64,000 nucleotides of DNA from Streptomyces sp. NRRL B-24484 (GTDB taxonomy: Bacteria; Actinomycetota; Actinomycetes; Streptomycetales; Streptomycetaceae). Numbering within the stretch: the stretch's first letter is position 1; each line of letters starts with the position of its first letter. Below the pieces are notes generated by a model. It had not been told where the DNA came from. It saw only the letters and a program-made list of their open reading frames with translations, and did not search any database. The DNA is taken from positions 62,001-126,000 of the forward strand of contig NZ_JOAI01000013.1 in NCBI RefSeq assembly GCF_000717715.1, in the 5' to 3' direction. Shown piece after piece: positions 7,793 to 17,335 of the stretch. Made by a program: the position numbers and the translations under genes.

Positions 7793-8134
7793 TCAGGGCA
7801 GGGTGATCGCGTACGCCTTGCGGAGCGTCTCGTGCACCGTCCAGGTGGTGCGGTCGCCCGCGCGCAGGACGGCCGCGTCGCCGGGGCCCACCTCCAGGAC
7901 GGGGCCGCCCTCGACCTCGATGGTGGCCCGGCCGCTCACCACCACGAACAGCTCGTCCGCCTCGGTGTCGGTCACGGTGCCCGGGGTGATCTGCCACAGG
8001 CCGCGCAGCTGCCGGCCGTCCGGCGAGGACCACAGCACCCTCCCGGTCACCTCCGGCGTGCCGGCGACGATCTGGTCGGGGTCGAGCGGCTCGGGTTCGA
8101 GCTCGGCGTCGGGAACGTGCAGTGCGAAGGTCAT
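7793..8134 (-). CDS. small cupin-domain protein
   Basis: This single-domain 113-residue protein has a cupin fold: motif-like segments DELFVVVSGRATIEVEGG and VGPGDAAVLRAGDRTTWTVHE. The usual first His-x-His pair is not obvious, so metal binding is uncertain. It resembles the EutQ/DUF861-type small cupins and its ligand is unknown. TAGCGT lies exactly 6 nt before the ATG with no Shine-Dalgarno, so the mRNA is probably leaderless. It diverges from the DUF3263 gene. Confidence 0.75.
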   Translation of the reverse strand: MTFALHVPDAELEPEPLDPDQIVAGTPEVTGRVLWSSPDGRQLRGLWQITPGTVTDTEADELFVVVSGRATIEVEGGPVLEVGPGDAAVLRAGDRTTWTVHETLRKAYAITLP

Positions 8135-8227
8135 GGACCGACGCTAGCCGGGCCCGACCCCGGGCCGGGCGGGCAGAGTGTGTCGCACCGGGCGGGCAGA
8201 ATGACACCTCGTAAGAGGAGGTGGACG

Positions 8228-8455
8228 ATGGCCGCCCTGACCGAGCGGGACCGCGCGGTGCTCGCCCTGGAGGCCCGGCCCTGGCGCACGGCCGGCGCCA
8301 AGGAACGGGCGATCCGCGCCGAGCTCGACATCTCCGCGACCCGGTACTACCAGCTGCTCAACGCCCTGCTGGACAACCCCGAGGCACTGGCCGCCGACCC
8401 GGTGCTGGTCAACCGGCTGCGCCGGATCCGGGAACGGCGGCGCGCCGAACGCTGA
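8228..8455 (+). CDS. DUF3263 family small protein
   Basis: This 75-residue basic protein matches the actinobacterial DUF3263 family: LTERDRAVLALEARPW, then KERAIRAELDISATRYYQLLNALLDNPEAL and an Arg-rich end. The middle segment (ISATRYYQLLNAL) looks like a helix-turn-helix recognition helix, so it may bind DNA; function is unproven. AGGAGG sits 6 nt before the ATG. It directly precedes otsB in the same direction. Confidence 0.85.
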   Translation: MAALTERDRAVLALEARPWRTAGAKERAIRAELDISATRYYQLLNALLDNPEALAADPVLVNRLRRIRERRRAER

Positions 8456-8492
8456 CGGTGTCCGGCGCCCGGACCTGGGTAGCGTCCCCGAC

Positions 8493-9344
8493 ATGGGCAT
8501 TCCTGAGCACTTCACTCCGAGCACCGCCGCCGGGCGGGACGGCCTCGCGGCGCTGCTGGCCGCACCCGGCGAGGCCGTGGTGGCCCTCGACTTCGACGGC
8601 ACCCTGGCACCGATCGTCGCCGACCCGACCGCGGCCCGCGCCCACCCCCGGGCCGCCGCCGTGCTCTCCGCACTGGCACCCCGGGTCGGCGCCGTCGCCG
8701 TGGTCACCGGCCGGCCCGCCGCCGACGCGGTCGCCCACGGCGGCTTCGAGGGCGTCGCCGGGCTGGAACACCTCACCGTCCTCGGGCAGTACGGCGCCGA
8801 GCGCTGGGACGCGCACACCGGACGGCTCACCGCCCCCGAACCCCCGGCCGGCGTCGCCGCAGCCCGCGCCGCCCTGCCCGCCCTGCTGGCCCGCGAGGGC
8901 GCCCCCGAGGGCACCTGGACGGAGGACAAGGGCCGCGCGCTCGCCGTGCACACCCGCCGCACCGCCGAGCCGCAGCCCGCGATGGACCGGCTGCGGGCCC
9001 CGCTGGCGGCGTTCGCGGCCGAGCACGGGCTGGTCGTCGAGCCCGGCCGCTTCGTCCTGGAGCTGCGCCCGCCCGGCGTCGACAAGGGCGGCGCCCTGGA
9101 GGCCTTCCTCGCCGAGCGCTCCGCCCGCACGGTGCTCTACGCCGGCGACGACCTCGGCGACCTCGCCGCCTACGCCGCCGTCGAGAAGCGCCGCGGCGAG
9201 GGCCTGCCCGGCCTGCTGGTGTGCAGCGGGCCGACCACCGGCGAGGTGCCGGTGCGCGAGCTGGCCGACCGGGCCGACCTGGTCGTCCCGGGCCCGGCCG
9301 GCCTGGTGGACCTGCTCGCGGCCCTCGCCACGGAACTGGGCTGA
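8493..9344 (+). CDS. otsB: trehalose-6-phosphate phosphatase
   Basis: This 283-residue HAD-type phosphatase releases trehalose from trehalose 6-phosphate. Motif I is LDFDGTLAP with nucleophile D33 and D35, motif II is VVTGRP and motif IV is YAGDDLGDLAAY; QYGAERWD and LELRPPGVDKGGALE are typical of OtsB. The partner synthase otsA lies convergently only 18 bp away. There is no Shine-Dalgarno, but TAGCGT stands 7 nt before the ATG, so the transcript is probably leaderless. Together with gpgS nearby this is a compatible-solute and stress-sugar cluster. Confidence 0.95.
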   Translation: MGIPEHFTPSTAAGRDGLAALLAAPGEAVVALDFDGTLAPIVADPTAARAHPRAAAVLSALAPRVGAVAVVTGRPAADAVAHGGFEGVAGLEHLTVLGQYGAERWDAHTGRLTAPEPPAGVAAARAALPALLAREGAPEGTWTEDKGRALAVHTRRTAEPQPAMDRLRAPLAAFAAEHGLVVEPGRFVLELRPPGVDKGGALEAFLAERSARTVLYAGDDLGDLAAYAAVEKRRGEGLPGLLVCSGPTTGEVPVRELADRADLVVPGPAGLVDLLAALATELG

Positions 9345-9348
9345 ACCC

Positions 9349-9366
9349 CTGAGGGGCGCCCCTCAG
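9349..9366. terminator. 18-bp perfect palindrome at the otsB/otsA convergence
   Basis: CTGAGGGGC followed directly by GCCCCTCAG forms a perfect palindrome between the two convergent genes. The last bases include the stop codon of otsA (complement at 9363-9365). It may act as a compact bidirectional terminator, although it has almost no loop and no T-tract. Confidence 0.45.
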
Positions 9367-10832
9367 CCGAGGGCGTCGAGCTGGTCGAGGAACCACTGCT
9401 GCGGGGGCAGCGCGGTGGCCGCGGCGGCGAGCCGCTTGGTGCGGTCGGTGCGCTCCTCCGCGGGCATGGTCAGCCCCCGGTGGAGCGCCTCCGCGGTGGC
9501 GATCACGTCGTACGGGTTGACGGTGATCGAGTCCTCGGCGAGCTCGGCGAAGGCACCGGCCTCCCGGGAGAGCACCAGGGCGCAGCCCGCGTCGGAGACC
9601 ACCGGGACCTCCTTGGCGACCAGGTTCATGCCGTCCCGGATCGGGTTGACCAGCGCCACGTCGGCCAGCCGGTAGGCCGCCAGCGACCGCGGGAAGTCGT
9701 CGTTGACGTGCAGGATCAGCGGCTGCCAGTCGGGCGTCGCGAACTCGTCGTTGATCTCGCGCGCGATCCGCTGCACCGCCGCGGTGTACTCGCGGTACTC
9801 GGGCAGGTCGTGCCGGGACGGGTAGGCGAAGGCGATGTGCACGACCCGGTCCTGCCACTCGGGCCGGCTGCGCAGCAGGTGCCGGAAGGCGAGCAGGCCG
9901 CGCACGATGTTCTTGCTGAGCTCGGTGCGGTCGACCCGGACGACCGTCTTCCGGTCGCCCACCGCCTCCCGCAGGGCGGCCAGCCGGGCGTCCACGTCCG
10001 GCCGGTGCGCGCGCTCGCGCAGGAAGTCGGCGTCGGCGCCGAGCCCGTGCACGCCCAGCTGCGTGGTGCGCCCGGCGTGGGTGACGGTGCGGGCCGCGCG
10101 GTCCACCTCGGCGCCGAGCACGGCCTCGCAGCAGTCGGCGAAGGCGAGCGCCCAGCGCTCGGTGAGGAAGCCGGCCCGGTCGGCGCCCAGGATGCCGGAG
10201 AGCACCTCGGCGGCGACGTCGTCGGGCAGCAGCCGGTAGTACTCGGGCGGGGCCCACGGGGTGTGCGAGAAGTGCCCGATCCGCAGGTCCGGGCGGAGCG
10301 CGCGGAGCATCGCCGGGGCGAGCGACAGGTGGTAGTCCTGCACCAGCACGGCGGCGCCCGGCGCGGCCTCGGCGGCCAGGGCCTCGGCGAAGGCGGTGTT
10401 GTACGCGGTGTAGGACTCCCACTCGCGCCGGAACCGGTCGTCGAAGACCGGGGAGACCGGGGTGTCGTACAGCAGGTGGTGGACGAACCACAGGGTGGAG
10501 TTGGCGATGCCGTTGTAGGCGCGGGCGAAGGTGCCGGGCTCGATGTCCAGCATCCGGACGGCCTGTCCGCCGACGTCGTGGCCGGCCAGGTCGAGCCGGC
10601 CGTCCGGAGCCTGCCGCGCGGCCTGCCGGTCGGCGTCGCCGAGCGCGGCGCAGACCCAGACCGCCGAGGGGTCGTCGATCGCGGAGAGCCCGGACACCAG
10701 GCCGCCGCCGCCTCTCTTCAGGGTGAGCGCGCCGTCGTCCCCGCTGCTGAAGGACACCGGGCCGCGGTTCGAGGCCACCAGGACGGGGGCGGCGCCGGAC
10801 TGCTGCGTACGTTCGAACGCGAGATCGGCCAT
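9363..10832 (-). CDS. otsA: trehalose-6-phosphate synthase
   Basis: This 489-residue GT20 glycosyltransferase makes trehalose 6-phosphate from a nucleotide-glucose and glucose 6-phosphate. Characteristic segments are LVASNRGPVSF, KRGGGGLVSGLSA, FVHHLLYDTPV, VLVQDYHLSLAPAMLR, IGHFSHTPWAPPEYYRLLP, VVRVDRTELSKNIVRGLLAF and NPIRDGMNLVAKEV. The ATG at 10832 fits the family N-terminus, but AGGGGA is only 2 nt away, so a TTG at 10865 remains possible. It converges with otsB and is followed upstream on the same strand by gpgS (28 bp from its stop to the TTG candidate). Confidence 0.95.
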   Translation of the reverse strand: MADLAFERTQQSGAAPVLVASNRGPVSFSSGDDGALTLKRGGGGLVSGLSAIDDPSAVWVCAALGDADRQAARQAPDGRLDLAGHDVGGQAVRMLDIEPGTFARAYNGIANSTLWFVHHLLYDTPVSPVFDDRFRREWESYTAYNTAFAEALAAEAAPGAAVLVQDYHLSLAPAMLRALRPDLRIGHFSHTPWAPPEYYRLLPDDVAAEVLSGILGADRAGFLTERWALAFADCCEAVLGAEVDRAARTVTHAGRTTQLGVHGLGADADFLRERAHRPDVDARLAALREAVGDRKTVVRVDRTELSKNIVRGLLAFRHLLRSRPEWQDRVVHIAFAYPSRHDLPEYREYTAAVQRIAREINDEFATPDWQPLILHVNDDFPRSLAAYRLADVALVNPIRDGMNLVAKEVPVVSDAGCALVLSREAGAFAELAEDSITVNPYDVIATAEALHRGLTMPAEERTDRTKRLAAAATALPPQQWFLDQLDALG

Positions 10833-10892
10833 ATCCCCTAGCTTGCCGCGGGACCGGTCCGGCAAACCATTCGGCGGCCCCGCGGGCCCCGC

Positions 10893-11897
10893 TCAGCGCC
10901 CGGCGTACTCCGGCACCGTGCGCATCGGCGGTCGCTCCAGGGCGGTCACCTCGTGGGTGTGCGCGGTGAAGCCCCGGGTGCCCGGGTCGCGGCTGAACTG
11001 GGTGAGCAGCGGGTGCACCAGGTCCTCGCCGGCCTTCAGCCGGTGGGTGCGGTCCAGCCGCTCCAGCGCCGTCCGGTAGATCGTGGCGGCCATCCGCCCG
11101 AGGGCCTGCCCGTCCTGGTGGCGGTGGTGCCGGACTCCGACGTCGACCTGGGCCAGCGCGTCCAGCCCGACCTCCTCCAGGGCGTCCACCAGCAGACCGA
11201 GCTCCACCCCGTAGCCGGTCGGGAAGGGCAGCCGCTCCAGCAGCGTGCGGCGGGCCGCGTACTCGCCGCCGAGCGGCTGGACGAAGCCGGACAGCTGCGG
11301 CCAGTGCAGGTTGATCAGCGGCCGGGCGACGAGTTCGGTGACCCGCCCGCCGCCGGCCGGCACCACCGCGCCCTCGGTCTCCAGCGGCCGGTCGTACATC
11401 GCCTTGACCAGCTGGAGCGCGGGGTCGGAGAGCAGCGGTCCGACGATCCCGGTGACGAAGGCCGGGTCGAACTCGCGCAGGTCGGCGTCGACGAAGCAGA
11501 CGATCGCCCCGGAGGTCGCCAGCAGCGACCGCCAGAGCACCTCGCCCTTGCCGGGGGCGGCCGGCAGCCGGGGCAGGATGTCGTCCCGGTGGACCACCCG
11601 GGCGCCCGCCGACCGGGCGGTCTCGGCCGTCCGGTCGACCGAGCCGGAGTCCACCACCACCAGCTCGTCCACCAGCGGATGACGCTCCATCAACTCGCTG
11701 CGGAGGGTGGCGACGATGTCCCCGACGGTGGGTTCCTCGTCGAGGGCGGGCAGCACCACGCTGACCGTTCCGGCGCTCCCCGCCGCCCGTTTGGCGGCGA
11801 GCAGCCGCTCCACCGGGTAGTCGGCCGCCGCCCAGGAGCGGCGACGCAGCCAGGACGCGACCTCGGGGAGGACGTCGGGACGGGGCTGCTCGGTCAC
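10893..11897 (-). CDS. gpgS: glucosyl-3-phosphoglycerate synthase
   Basis: This 334-residue GT81-type glycosyltransferase has VSVVLPALDEEPTVGDI, VDELVVVDSGSVDRT, PGKGEVLWRSLLATSG, the metal-binding IVCFVDADL, GGGRVTELVARPL, FVQPLGGEYA and FPTGYGVELGLLVD. These match mycobacterial GpgS, which makes glucosyl-3-phosphoglycerate from a nucleotide-glucose and 3-phosphoglycerate. The product feeds glucosylglycerate-type solutes. I chose the GTG at 11897 because GAGGAG lies 6 nt upstream; an ATG at 11921 has no ribosome-binding site. It is divergent from the SAM riboswitch-thrC unit. Confidence 0.88.
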   Translation of the reverse strand: MTEQPRPDVLPEVASWLRRRSWAAADYPVERLLAAKRAAGSAGTVSVVLPALDEEPTVGDIVATLRSELMERHPLVDELVVVDSGSVDRTAETARSAGARVVHRDDILPRLPAAPGKGEVLWRSLLATSGAIVCFVDADLREFDPAFVTGIVGPLLSDPALQLVKAMYDRPLETEGAVVPAGGGRVTELVARPLINLHWPQLSGFVQPLGGEYAARRTLLERLPFPTGYGVELGLLVDALEEVGLDALAQVDVGVRHHRHQDGQALGRMAATIYRTALERLDRTHRLKAGEDLVHPLLTQFSRDPGTRGFTAHTHEVTALERPPMRTVPEYAGR

Positions 11898-12035
11898 GGT
11901 CTCGCTCCTCGTAACTTCCATCTCGCGGATCGGACGCCGCCTTTCGGCGCCCGGGCCTTCGGATACAGTCTTCGTACTGCGGTCGAGCCTTGGCACGCCG
12001 GGGTCGCCGCAGCGAACAACACACAACTTCACAGA

Positions 12036-12167
12036 GCTCATCCAGAGGGACTGAGGGAACGGCCCGTCGACGTCCCGGCAACCTTCTCGCAGCGGTGGTC
12101 GCAGGCCCCCCGCGAGACAGGTGCCAATTCCGGCCTGTGGCGCAACCGCGCCGCGGGGAAGATGAGG
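12036..12167 (+). promoter_or_regulatory. SAM-I (S-box) riboswitch upstream of thrC
   Basis: The S-box core is readable in order: GCTCATCCAGAGGGACTGAG, ACGGCCC, GTCCCGGCAACC, AGGTGCCAATTCC and GGGGAAGATGAG. The outer stem P1 pairs CTCATC (12037-12042) with GATGAG (12161-12166). SAM-I riboswitches repress downstream genes when S-adenosylmethionine is plentiful. Here the next gene is threonine synthase, which competes with methionine synthesis for O-phosphohomoserine. The 3' strand of P1 lies only about 20 nt before the chosen thrC start and contains another in-frame ATG, so control at translation initiation is likely. Confidence 0.88.
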
Positions 12168-12185
12168 AGAGAGGCCTCCGCCAGC

Positions 12186-13463
12186 ATGGCTACCGCTACC
12201 CCTGCACCCGCTGCCACCGTCGACCTCGGTCCGGCCGCAGCCCTTTCCTGTCGCGAGTGCGGCACCCGCTTCCCGCTCGGCCCGAGCTTCGCGTGCCTGG
12301 AGTGCTTCGGCCCGCTGGAGATCGCATACGACTACAGCGGCTACGACGCGGACGAGCTCCGCAAGCGCATCGAGGCCGGCCCGGCCAGCATCTGGCGCTA
12401 CGCCCCGCTGCTGCCGGTGCCCGCCGACGTGGCCGGCAAGCCCAACCTCAACCCGGGCTGGACCCCGCTGGTCAAGGCCGACAACCTGGGCCGCGAGCTC
12501 GGCTTCACCGCCCAGCTGCACGTCAAGGACGACTCGGGCAACCCGACGCACTCCTTCAAGGACCGCGTGGTGGCCTGTGCGATCGAGGCCGCCCGCGCCT
12601 TCGACTTCACCACGCTCTCCTGCTCCTCCACCGGCAACCTGGCCGGCGCGGTCGGCGCGGCCGCCGCCCGGGCCGGATTCAAGTCCTGCGTGTTCATCCC
12701 GCACGACCTGGAGCAGGGCAAGATCGTCATGGCCGGTGTGTACGGCGGAGCCCTGGTCGGCATCGACGGCAACTACGACGACGTGAACCGCTTCTGCTCC
12801 GAGCTGATCGGCGACCCGGCCGGCGAGGGCTGGGGCTTCGTCAACGTCAACCTCCGCCCGTACTACGGCGAGGGCTCCAAGACGCTGGCCTACGAGATCT
12901 GCGAGCAGCTCGGCTGGCGGCTGCCGGAGCAGATCGTGATCCCGATCGCCTCCGGCTCCCAGCTCACCAAGATCGACAAGGGGCTGCAGGAGCTGATCAA
13001 GCTGGGCCTGGTCGAGGACCGCCCGTACAAGGTCTTCGGCGCCCAGGCCGAGGGCTGCTCCCCGGTCTCGGCCGCCTTCAAGGCCGGCCACGACGTGATC
13101 CGCCCGGTCAAGCCGAAGACGATCGCCAAGTCGCTGGCGATCGGCAACCCGGCCGACGGCCCGTACGTGCTCGACATCGCCCGCCGCACCGGCGGCGCGG
13201 TCGAGGACGTCACCGACGCCGAGGTGGTGGCCGCCATCAAGCTGCTGGCGCGCACCGAGGGCATCTTCGCGGAGACCGCGGGCGGCGTGACCGTCGGCGT
13301 CCTCAAGAAGCTCGTCGAGACCGGGCAGCTGGACCCGTCGAAGGAGACGGTCGCCATCAACACCGGCGACGGCCTGAAGACCCTCGACGCGGTCGCCGAC
13401 GCCGGACTGACCGCCACCATCCGCCCGACGCTGGAGTCCTTCCGCGCCGCCGGCCTCGTCTGA
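12186..13463 (+). CDS. thrC: threonine synthase
   Basis: This 425-residue PLP enzyme converts O-phosphohomoserine to threonine. The N-terminus has a paired-cysteine ribbon (C22-x2-C25, C37-x2-C40) found in many actinobacterial threonine synthases. The PLP lysine is K125 in SGNPTHSFKDR; CSSTGNLAGAVGAAAARAG and IPIASGSQLTK follow. ATG 12186 is taken because the conserved protein begins nearby, but an in-frame ATG at 12162 lies inside the riboswitch with GGGGA just upstream, so the true start is not settled. A CysO-like sulfur carrier gene follows 32 bp downstream, probably co-transcribed. Confidence 0.95.
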   Translation: MATATPAPAATVDLGPAAALSCRECGTRFPLGPSFACLECFGPLEIAYDYSGYDADELRKRIEAGPASIWRYAPLLPVPADVAGKPNLNPGWTPLVKADNLGRELGFTAQLHVKDDSGNPTHSFKDRVVACAIEAARAFDFTTLSCSSTGNLAGAVGAAAARAGFKSCVFIPHDLEQGKIVMAGVYGGALVGIDGNYDDVNRFCSELIGDPAGEGWGFVNVNLRPYYGEGSKTLAYEICEQLGWRLPEQIVIPIASGSQLTKIDKGLQELIKLGLVEDRPYKVFGAQAEGCSPVSAAFKAGHDVIRPVKPKTIAKSLAIGNPADGPYVLDIARRTGGAVEDVTDAEVVAAIKLLARTEGIFAETAGGVTVGVLKKLVETGQLDPSKETVAINTGDGLKTLDAVADAGLTATIRPTLESFRAAGLV

Positions 13464-13495
13464 GCAGCCCACCCCTTCCGCCAAGGAGCAACCCC

Positions 13496-13774
13496 ATGAG
13501 CGCCACCGTCCGCATCCCGACCATCCTGCGCCCCTACACCGGCGGTGCGGCCGAGGTCACCGCCGAGGGCGACACCCTGGCCGCCGTCGTCGCGGACCTG
13601 GAGCAGAACCACGCCGGCATCTCCGCGCGCATCCTGGACGACGCCGGCAAGCTCCGCCGGTTCGTGAACGTCTACGTGAACGACGACGACGTGCGCTTCG
13701 CCGAGGGCCTGGAGACGGCGATCAAGGACGGCGCCACGGTGTCGATCATCCCGGCGGTGGCCGGCGGCTGCTGA
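13496..13774 (+). CDS. MoaD/ThiS-like sulfur carrier (CysO homologue) with Gly-Gly-Cys end
   Basis: This 92-residue ubiquitin-like protein closely resembles mycobacterial CysO: VRIPTILRPYTGGAAEV, RFVNVYVNDDDVRF, and the end SIIPAVAGGC. CysO carries sulfur as a C-terminal thiocarboxylate for cysteine synthesis with CysM, and the cysteinyl adduct is released by the Mec metalloprotease. The gene here encodes a Cys after the Gly-Gly, so a protease would have to trim it before activation, or the protein is made in a form like the CysO-Cys adduct. AAGGAG lies upstream of ATG 13496. No cysM or mec gene is in the window. Confidence 0.88.
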   Translation: MSATVRIPTILRPYTGGAAEVTAEGDTLAAVVADLEQNHAGISARILDDAGKLRRFVNVYVNDDDVRFAEGLETAIKDGATVSIIPAVAGGC

Positions 13775-13793
13775 GGCCGACCCAGTGCCCGCG

Positions 13794-13846
13794 GAGAGCC
13801 GCCGTCGGGACCGGAACGCGATTTTCCGGTCCCGGCGGCGGCTCTC
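13794..13846 (+). terminator. strong hairpin terminator after the thrC-cysO unit
   Basis: GAGAGCCGCCGTCGGGACCG pairs with CGGTCCCGGCGGCGGCTCTC across a short AT-containing loop, giving a stem of about 22 bp with one mismatch. It lies 19 bp after the stop codon. Confidence 0.75.
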
Positions 13847-14394
13847 GCCGTGCCGGGTGCAATTCGACCGCCTGACGGGGAGTAGAGTTCGGTCCGGTGG
13901 CAGTACTCCCCTCCGCGCCGCCCGCCCTGATCAGCGCTAATACCCGGAATTACCCGCCCCGGCCGGACCGGTCGGATCGTGTGCGCAGGGCCCGGGCGCC
14001 GGTCGCGGCCAGGTCCGCCCGCTGAGACGGGCGTTGGACGGCTCGCGGGCGAACCTGTCAGGCAAGTGTCAGAATTCATACGGCAATATGTCGTTTTCTG
14101 CCCGTTATGTCCGGCATGAAATGCCGAGATCCTCCGCTTTCATCCCGTCATATCCCTTGTCGAGGCCGCCGATTTCCCCGAAGTTGGGCCTGTTGCACAG
14201 GGCTCCTGTCCGGATACATTCAGCCGCGGTCGACGCATTCACCCGTCCGCCGGGCCCGTTGGAGGGCCCCGGACGGTGGTCTGCGGCGTGCACGGCCGCG
14301 CCCAGGGGGGGTTCCCTCGGGCCGGCCCACCGGACCTGGGTCCGCAAAGACTGCGGACCCGTGAATGGCCAGCACAGCACAAGGGGAGTTCGGA
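13847..14394 (+). other. 548-bp gene-free region: cold-shock gene promoter and structured leader
   Basis: I see no convincing gene here. Around 14055-14165 base composition is unusually AT-rich for this window, which fits a promoter region. Further down are two hairpins: an imperfect one at about 14251-14280 (GGGCCC inverted repeat with GTCC/GGAC flanks) and a perfect one at 14338-14360 (GGGTCCGC, 7-nt loop, GCGGACCC). The second ends 20 nt before the AAGGGGAG ribosome-binding site of the cold-shock gene. Long structured leaders are common for cold-shock mRNAs. Confidence 0.5.
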
Positions 14395-14601
14395 ATGGCT
14401 CAGGGCACCGTCAAGTGGTTCAACGCGGAGAAGGGCTACGGCTTCATCGCGGTCGACGGTGGTGCGGACGTGTTCGTCCACTACAGCGCGATCCAGATGG
14501 ACGGCTACCGCACCCTCGAAGAGGGCCAGCGGGTCGAGTTCGAGATCTCCCAGGGGCAGAAGGGGCCGCAGGCGGACATGGTTCGTGCCGCCGCGGGCTG
14601 A
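14395..14601 (+). CDS. cold-shock protein (CspA family)
   Basis: This 68-residue single cold-shock domain has both RNA-binding motifs: RNP1 in [10 protein letters not shown] and RNP2 in DVFVHYSAI, preceded by [11 protein letters not shown]. Such proteins bind single-stranded RNA/DNA and melt RNA structure. AAGGGGAG lies 6 nt before the ATG. The long gene-free leader upstream carries hairpins, and a strong terminator follows at 14660-14691, so it is a monocistronic unit next to groEL. Confidence 0.95.
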   Translation: MAQGTVKWFNAEKGYGFIAVDGGADVFVHYSAIQMDGYRTLEEGQRVEFEISQGQKGPQADMVRAAAG

Positions 14602-14659
14602 CCTTCGAAACCTGCGGAGCCCTCGGCTCGTCCCGAGCTGGTCGGCGATTTCCTTCGCG

Positions 14660-14691
14660 ACAGGCCCGTACGACACGTCGTACGGGCCTGT
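14660..14691 (+). terminator. hairpin terminator after the cold-shock gene
   Basis: ACAGGCCCGTACGAC at 14660-14674 pairs with GTCGTACGGGCCTGT at 14677-14691 with a 2-nt centre, giving a 15-bp perfect inverted repeat. It lies 58 bp after the stop. Confidence 0.75.
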
Positions 14692-14740
14692 GTCGTGTCC
14701 GGAAGTCGTCGGACCGTACCGACGGGACACGGCGAACGGG

Positions 14741-14803
14741 CTTGCACTCGCCACCGGCGAGTGCTAATCATTGGCGTTAGCACTCACAGCATGAGAGTGA
14801 CAA
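14741..14803 (+). promoter_or_regulatory. two CIRCE (HrcA) operators overlapping the groEL promoter
   Basis: CIRCE 1 (14741-14767) is CTTGCACTC, 9-nt spacer, GAGTGCTAA. CIRCE 2 (14777-14803) is TTAGCACTC, 9-nt spacer, GAGTGACAA. TTGCAC (14742-14747) and TAATCA (14765-14770), 17 bp apart, fit a -35/-10 pair lying inside CIRCE 1. HrcA bound there would block RNA polymerase directly. No groES or hrcA gene is in the window. Confidence 0.92.
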
Positions 14804-14838
14804 GCGGACCGGGTCGGTGAGGCCCCGGCGAGCGGTAG

Positions 14839-16545
<1,707 letters not shown>

Positions 16546-16577
16546 TCCTCCCGAGGATCGGCAGGCCCGGAACGCTC

Positions 16578-16617
16578 CGCGAGGGCGGTCTCCCCACACG
16601 GGGAGACCGCCCTCGCG
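16578..16617 (+). terminator. hairpin terminator after groEL
   Basis: CGCGAGGGCGGTCTCCCC and GGGGAGACCGCCCTCGCG form a perfect 18-bp stem with a 4-nt ACAC loop, starting 33 bp after the groEL stop. Confidence 0.85.
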
Positions 16618-16734
16618 GCATTCCCCCCGCCATTCATCCCTTCGTGGGACGCTGGGCCCATGACCGGATGGGGCACCTCGGACGATCCGTACAGTGACGA
16701 CCACGGGCGTCGAACGGGAGACAGGAGGTCGGCG

Positions 16735-17316
16735 GTGACTGCGATGTCGGTCGAGCCGGGGCGTCAGTGGGACTACCTGCTGAACACCTGGTTGGAGCTG
16801 GACGTCCCCGAGGGCTGGCGCGCGGAGATCGACGAGGGGGAGATCCGCTTGGTGCCGCCGCCCAACGTGGGCCACAACGTGATTGCCGGAAGGGTGCACC
16901 GGGCGCTGCTCGCGTGCCTGCCGCCGGAGGTCGGGGTCTACCAGACCCTGGGGACGGAGATCGTTCCGCTGGAGAAGCTGTACGTGCCCGACCTGGTGGT
17001 GGTCGATGATGCGCGCCTGGTGGCGCAGGAGGCGTCGATCGACGCGGCCGGCCTGCTGATGGCGGTGGAGATCACCTCGAAGCGCACCGCCCGGCTCGAC
17101 CGCACGAAGAAGCTCTGGGCGTACGGCCACGCCCCCGTCCCGCTCTTCCTGCTGGTCGACCGGTTCGACGAGGAGGGGCCCACGGTCACCCTGTTCTCCG
17201 AGCCGGACCAGGGGCGGTACCAGCGGGGTGTCCGCACGCCGTTCGGGCAGCCCGTCGAGCTGCCCGAGCCGTTCGCGATCGAGCTGAGCACCGAAGGGTT
17301 CCCGGCAGGCAAGTGA
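16735..17316 (+). CDS. Uma2-family (DUF820) endonuclease-fold protein
   Basis: This 193-residue protein shows the Uma2/DUF820 pattern of the PD-(D/E)XK fold: EGEIRLVPPPNVGHNVIAGRVHRAL, TEIVPLEKLYVPDLVVVDD and MAVEITSKRTARLDRTKKLWAYGHAPVPLFLLVDRF. The Asp of YVPDLVV and the E-x-T/S-K of VEITSK are the likely metal-site residues. Streptomycetes carry many such genes and their role is unknown. GTG 16735 is chosen because AGGAGGT lies 5 nt upstream. It is followed by two small genes in the same direction. Confidence 0.85.
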   Translation: MTAMSVEPGRQWDYLLNTWLELDVPEGWRAEIDEGEIRLVPPPNVGHNVIAGRVHRALLACLPPEVGVYQTLGTEIVPLEKLYVPDLVVVDDARLVAQEASIDAAGLLMAVEITSKRTARLDRTKKLWAYGHAPVPLFLLVDRFDEEGPTVTLFSEPDQGRYQRGVRTPFGQPVELPEPFAIELSTEGFPAGK

Positions 17317-17335
17317 CCTGCGGGAGAATGGGCGG

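Noticed and set aside
13847..14394. Possible small genes of 85-135 codons in the region before the cold-shock gene, on both strands
   Set aside because: Composition is irregular, no family is recognisable, and no good ribosome-binding site or leaderless box precedes them. The region looks like promoter and leader.
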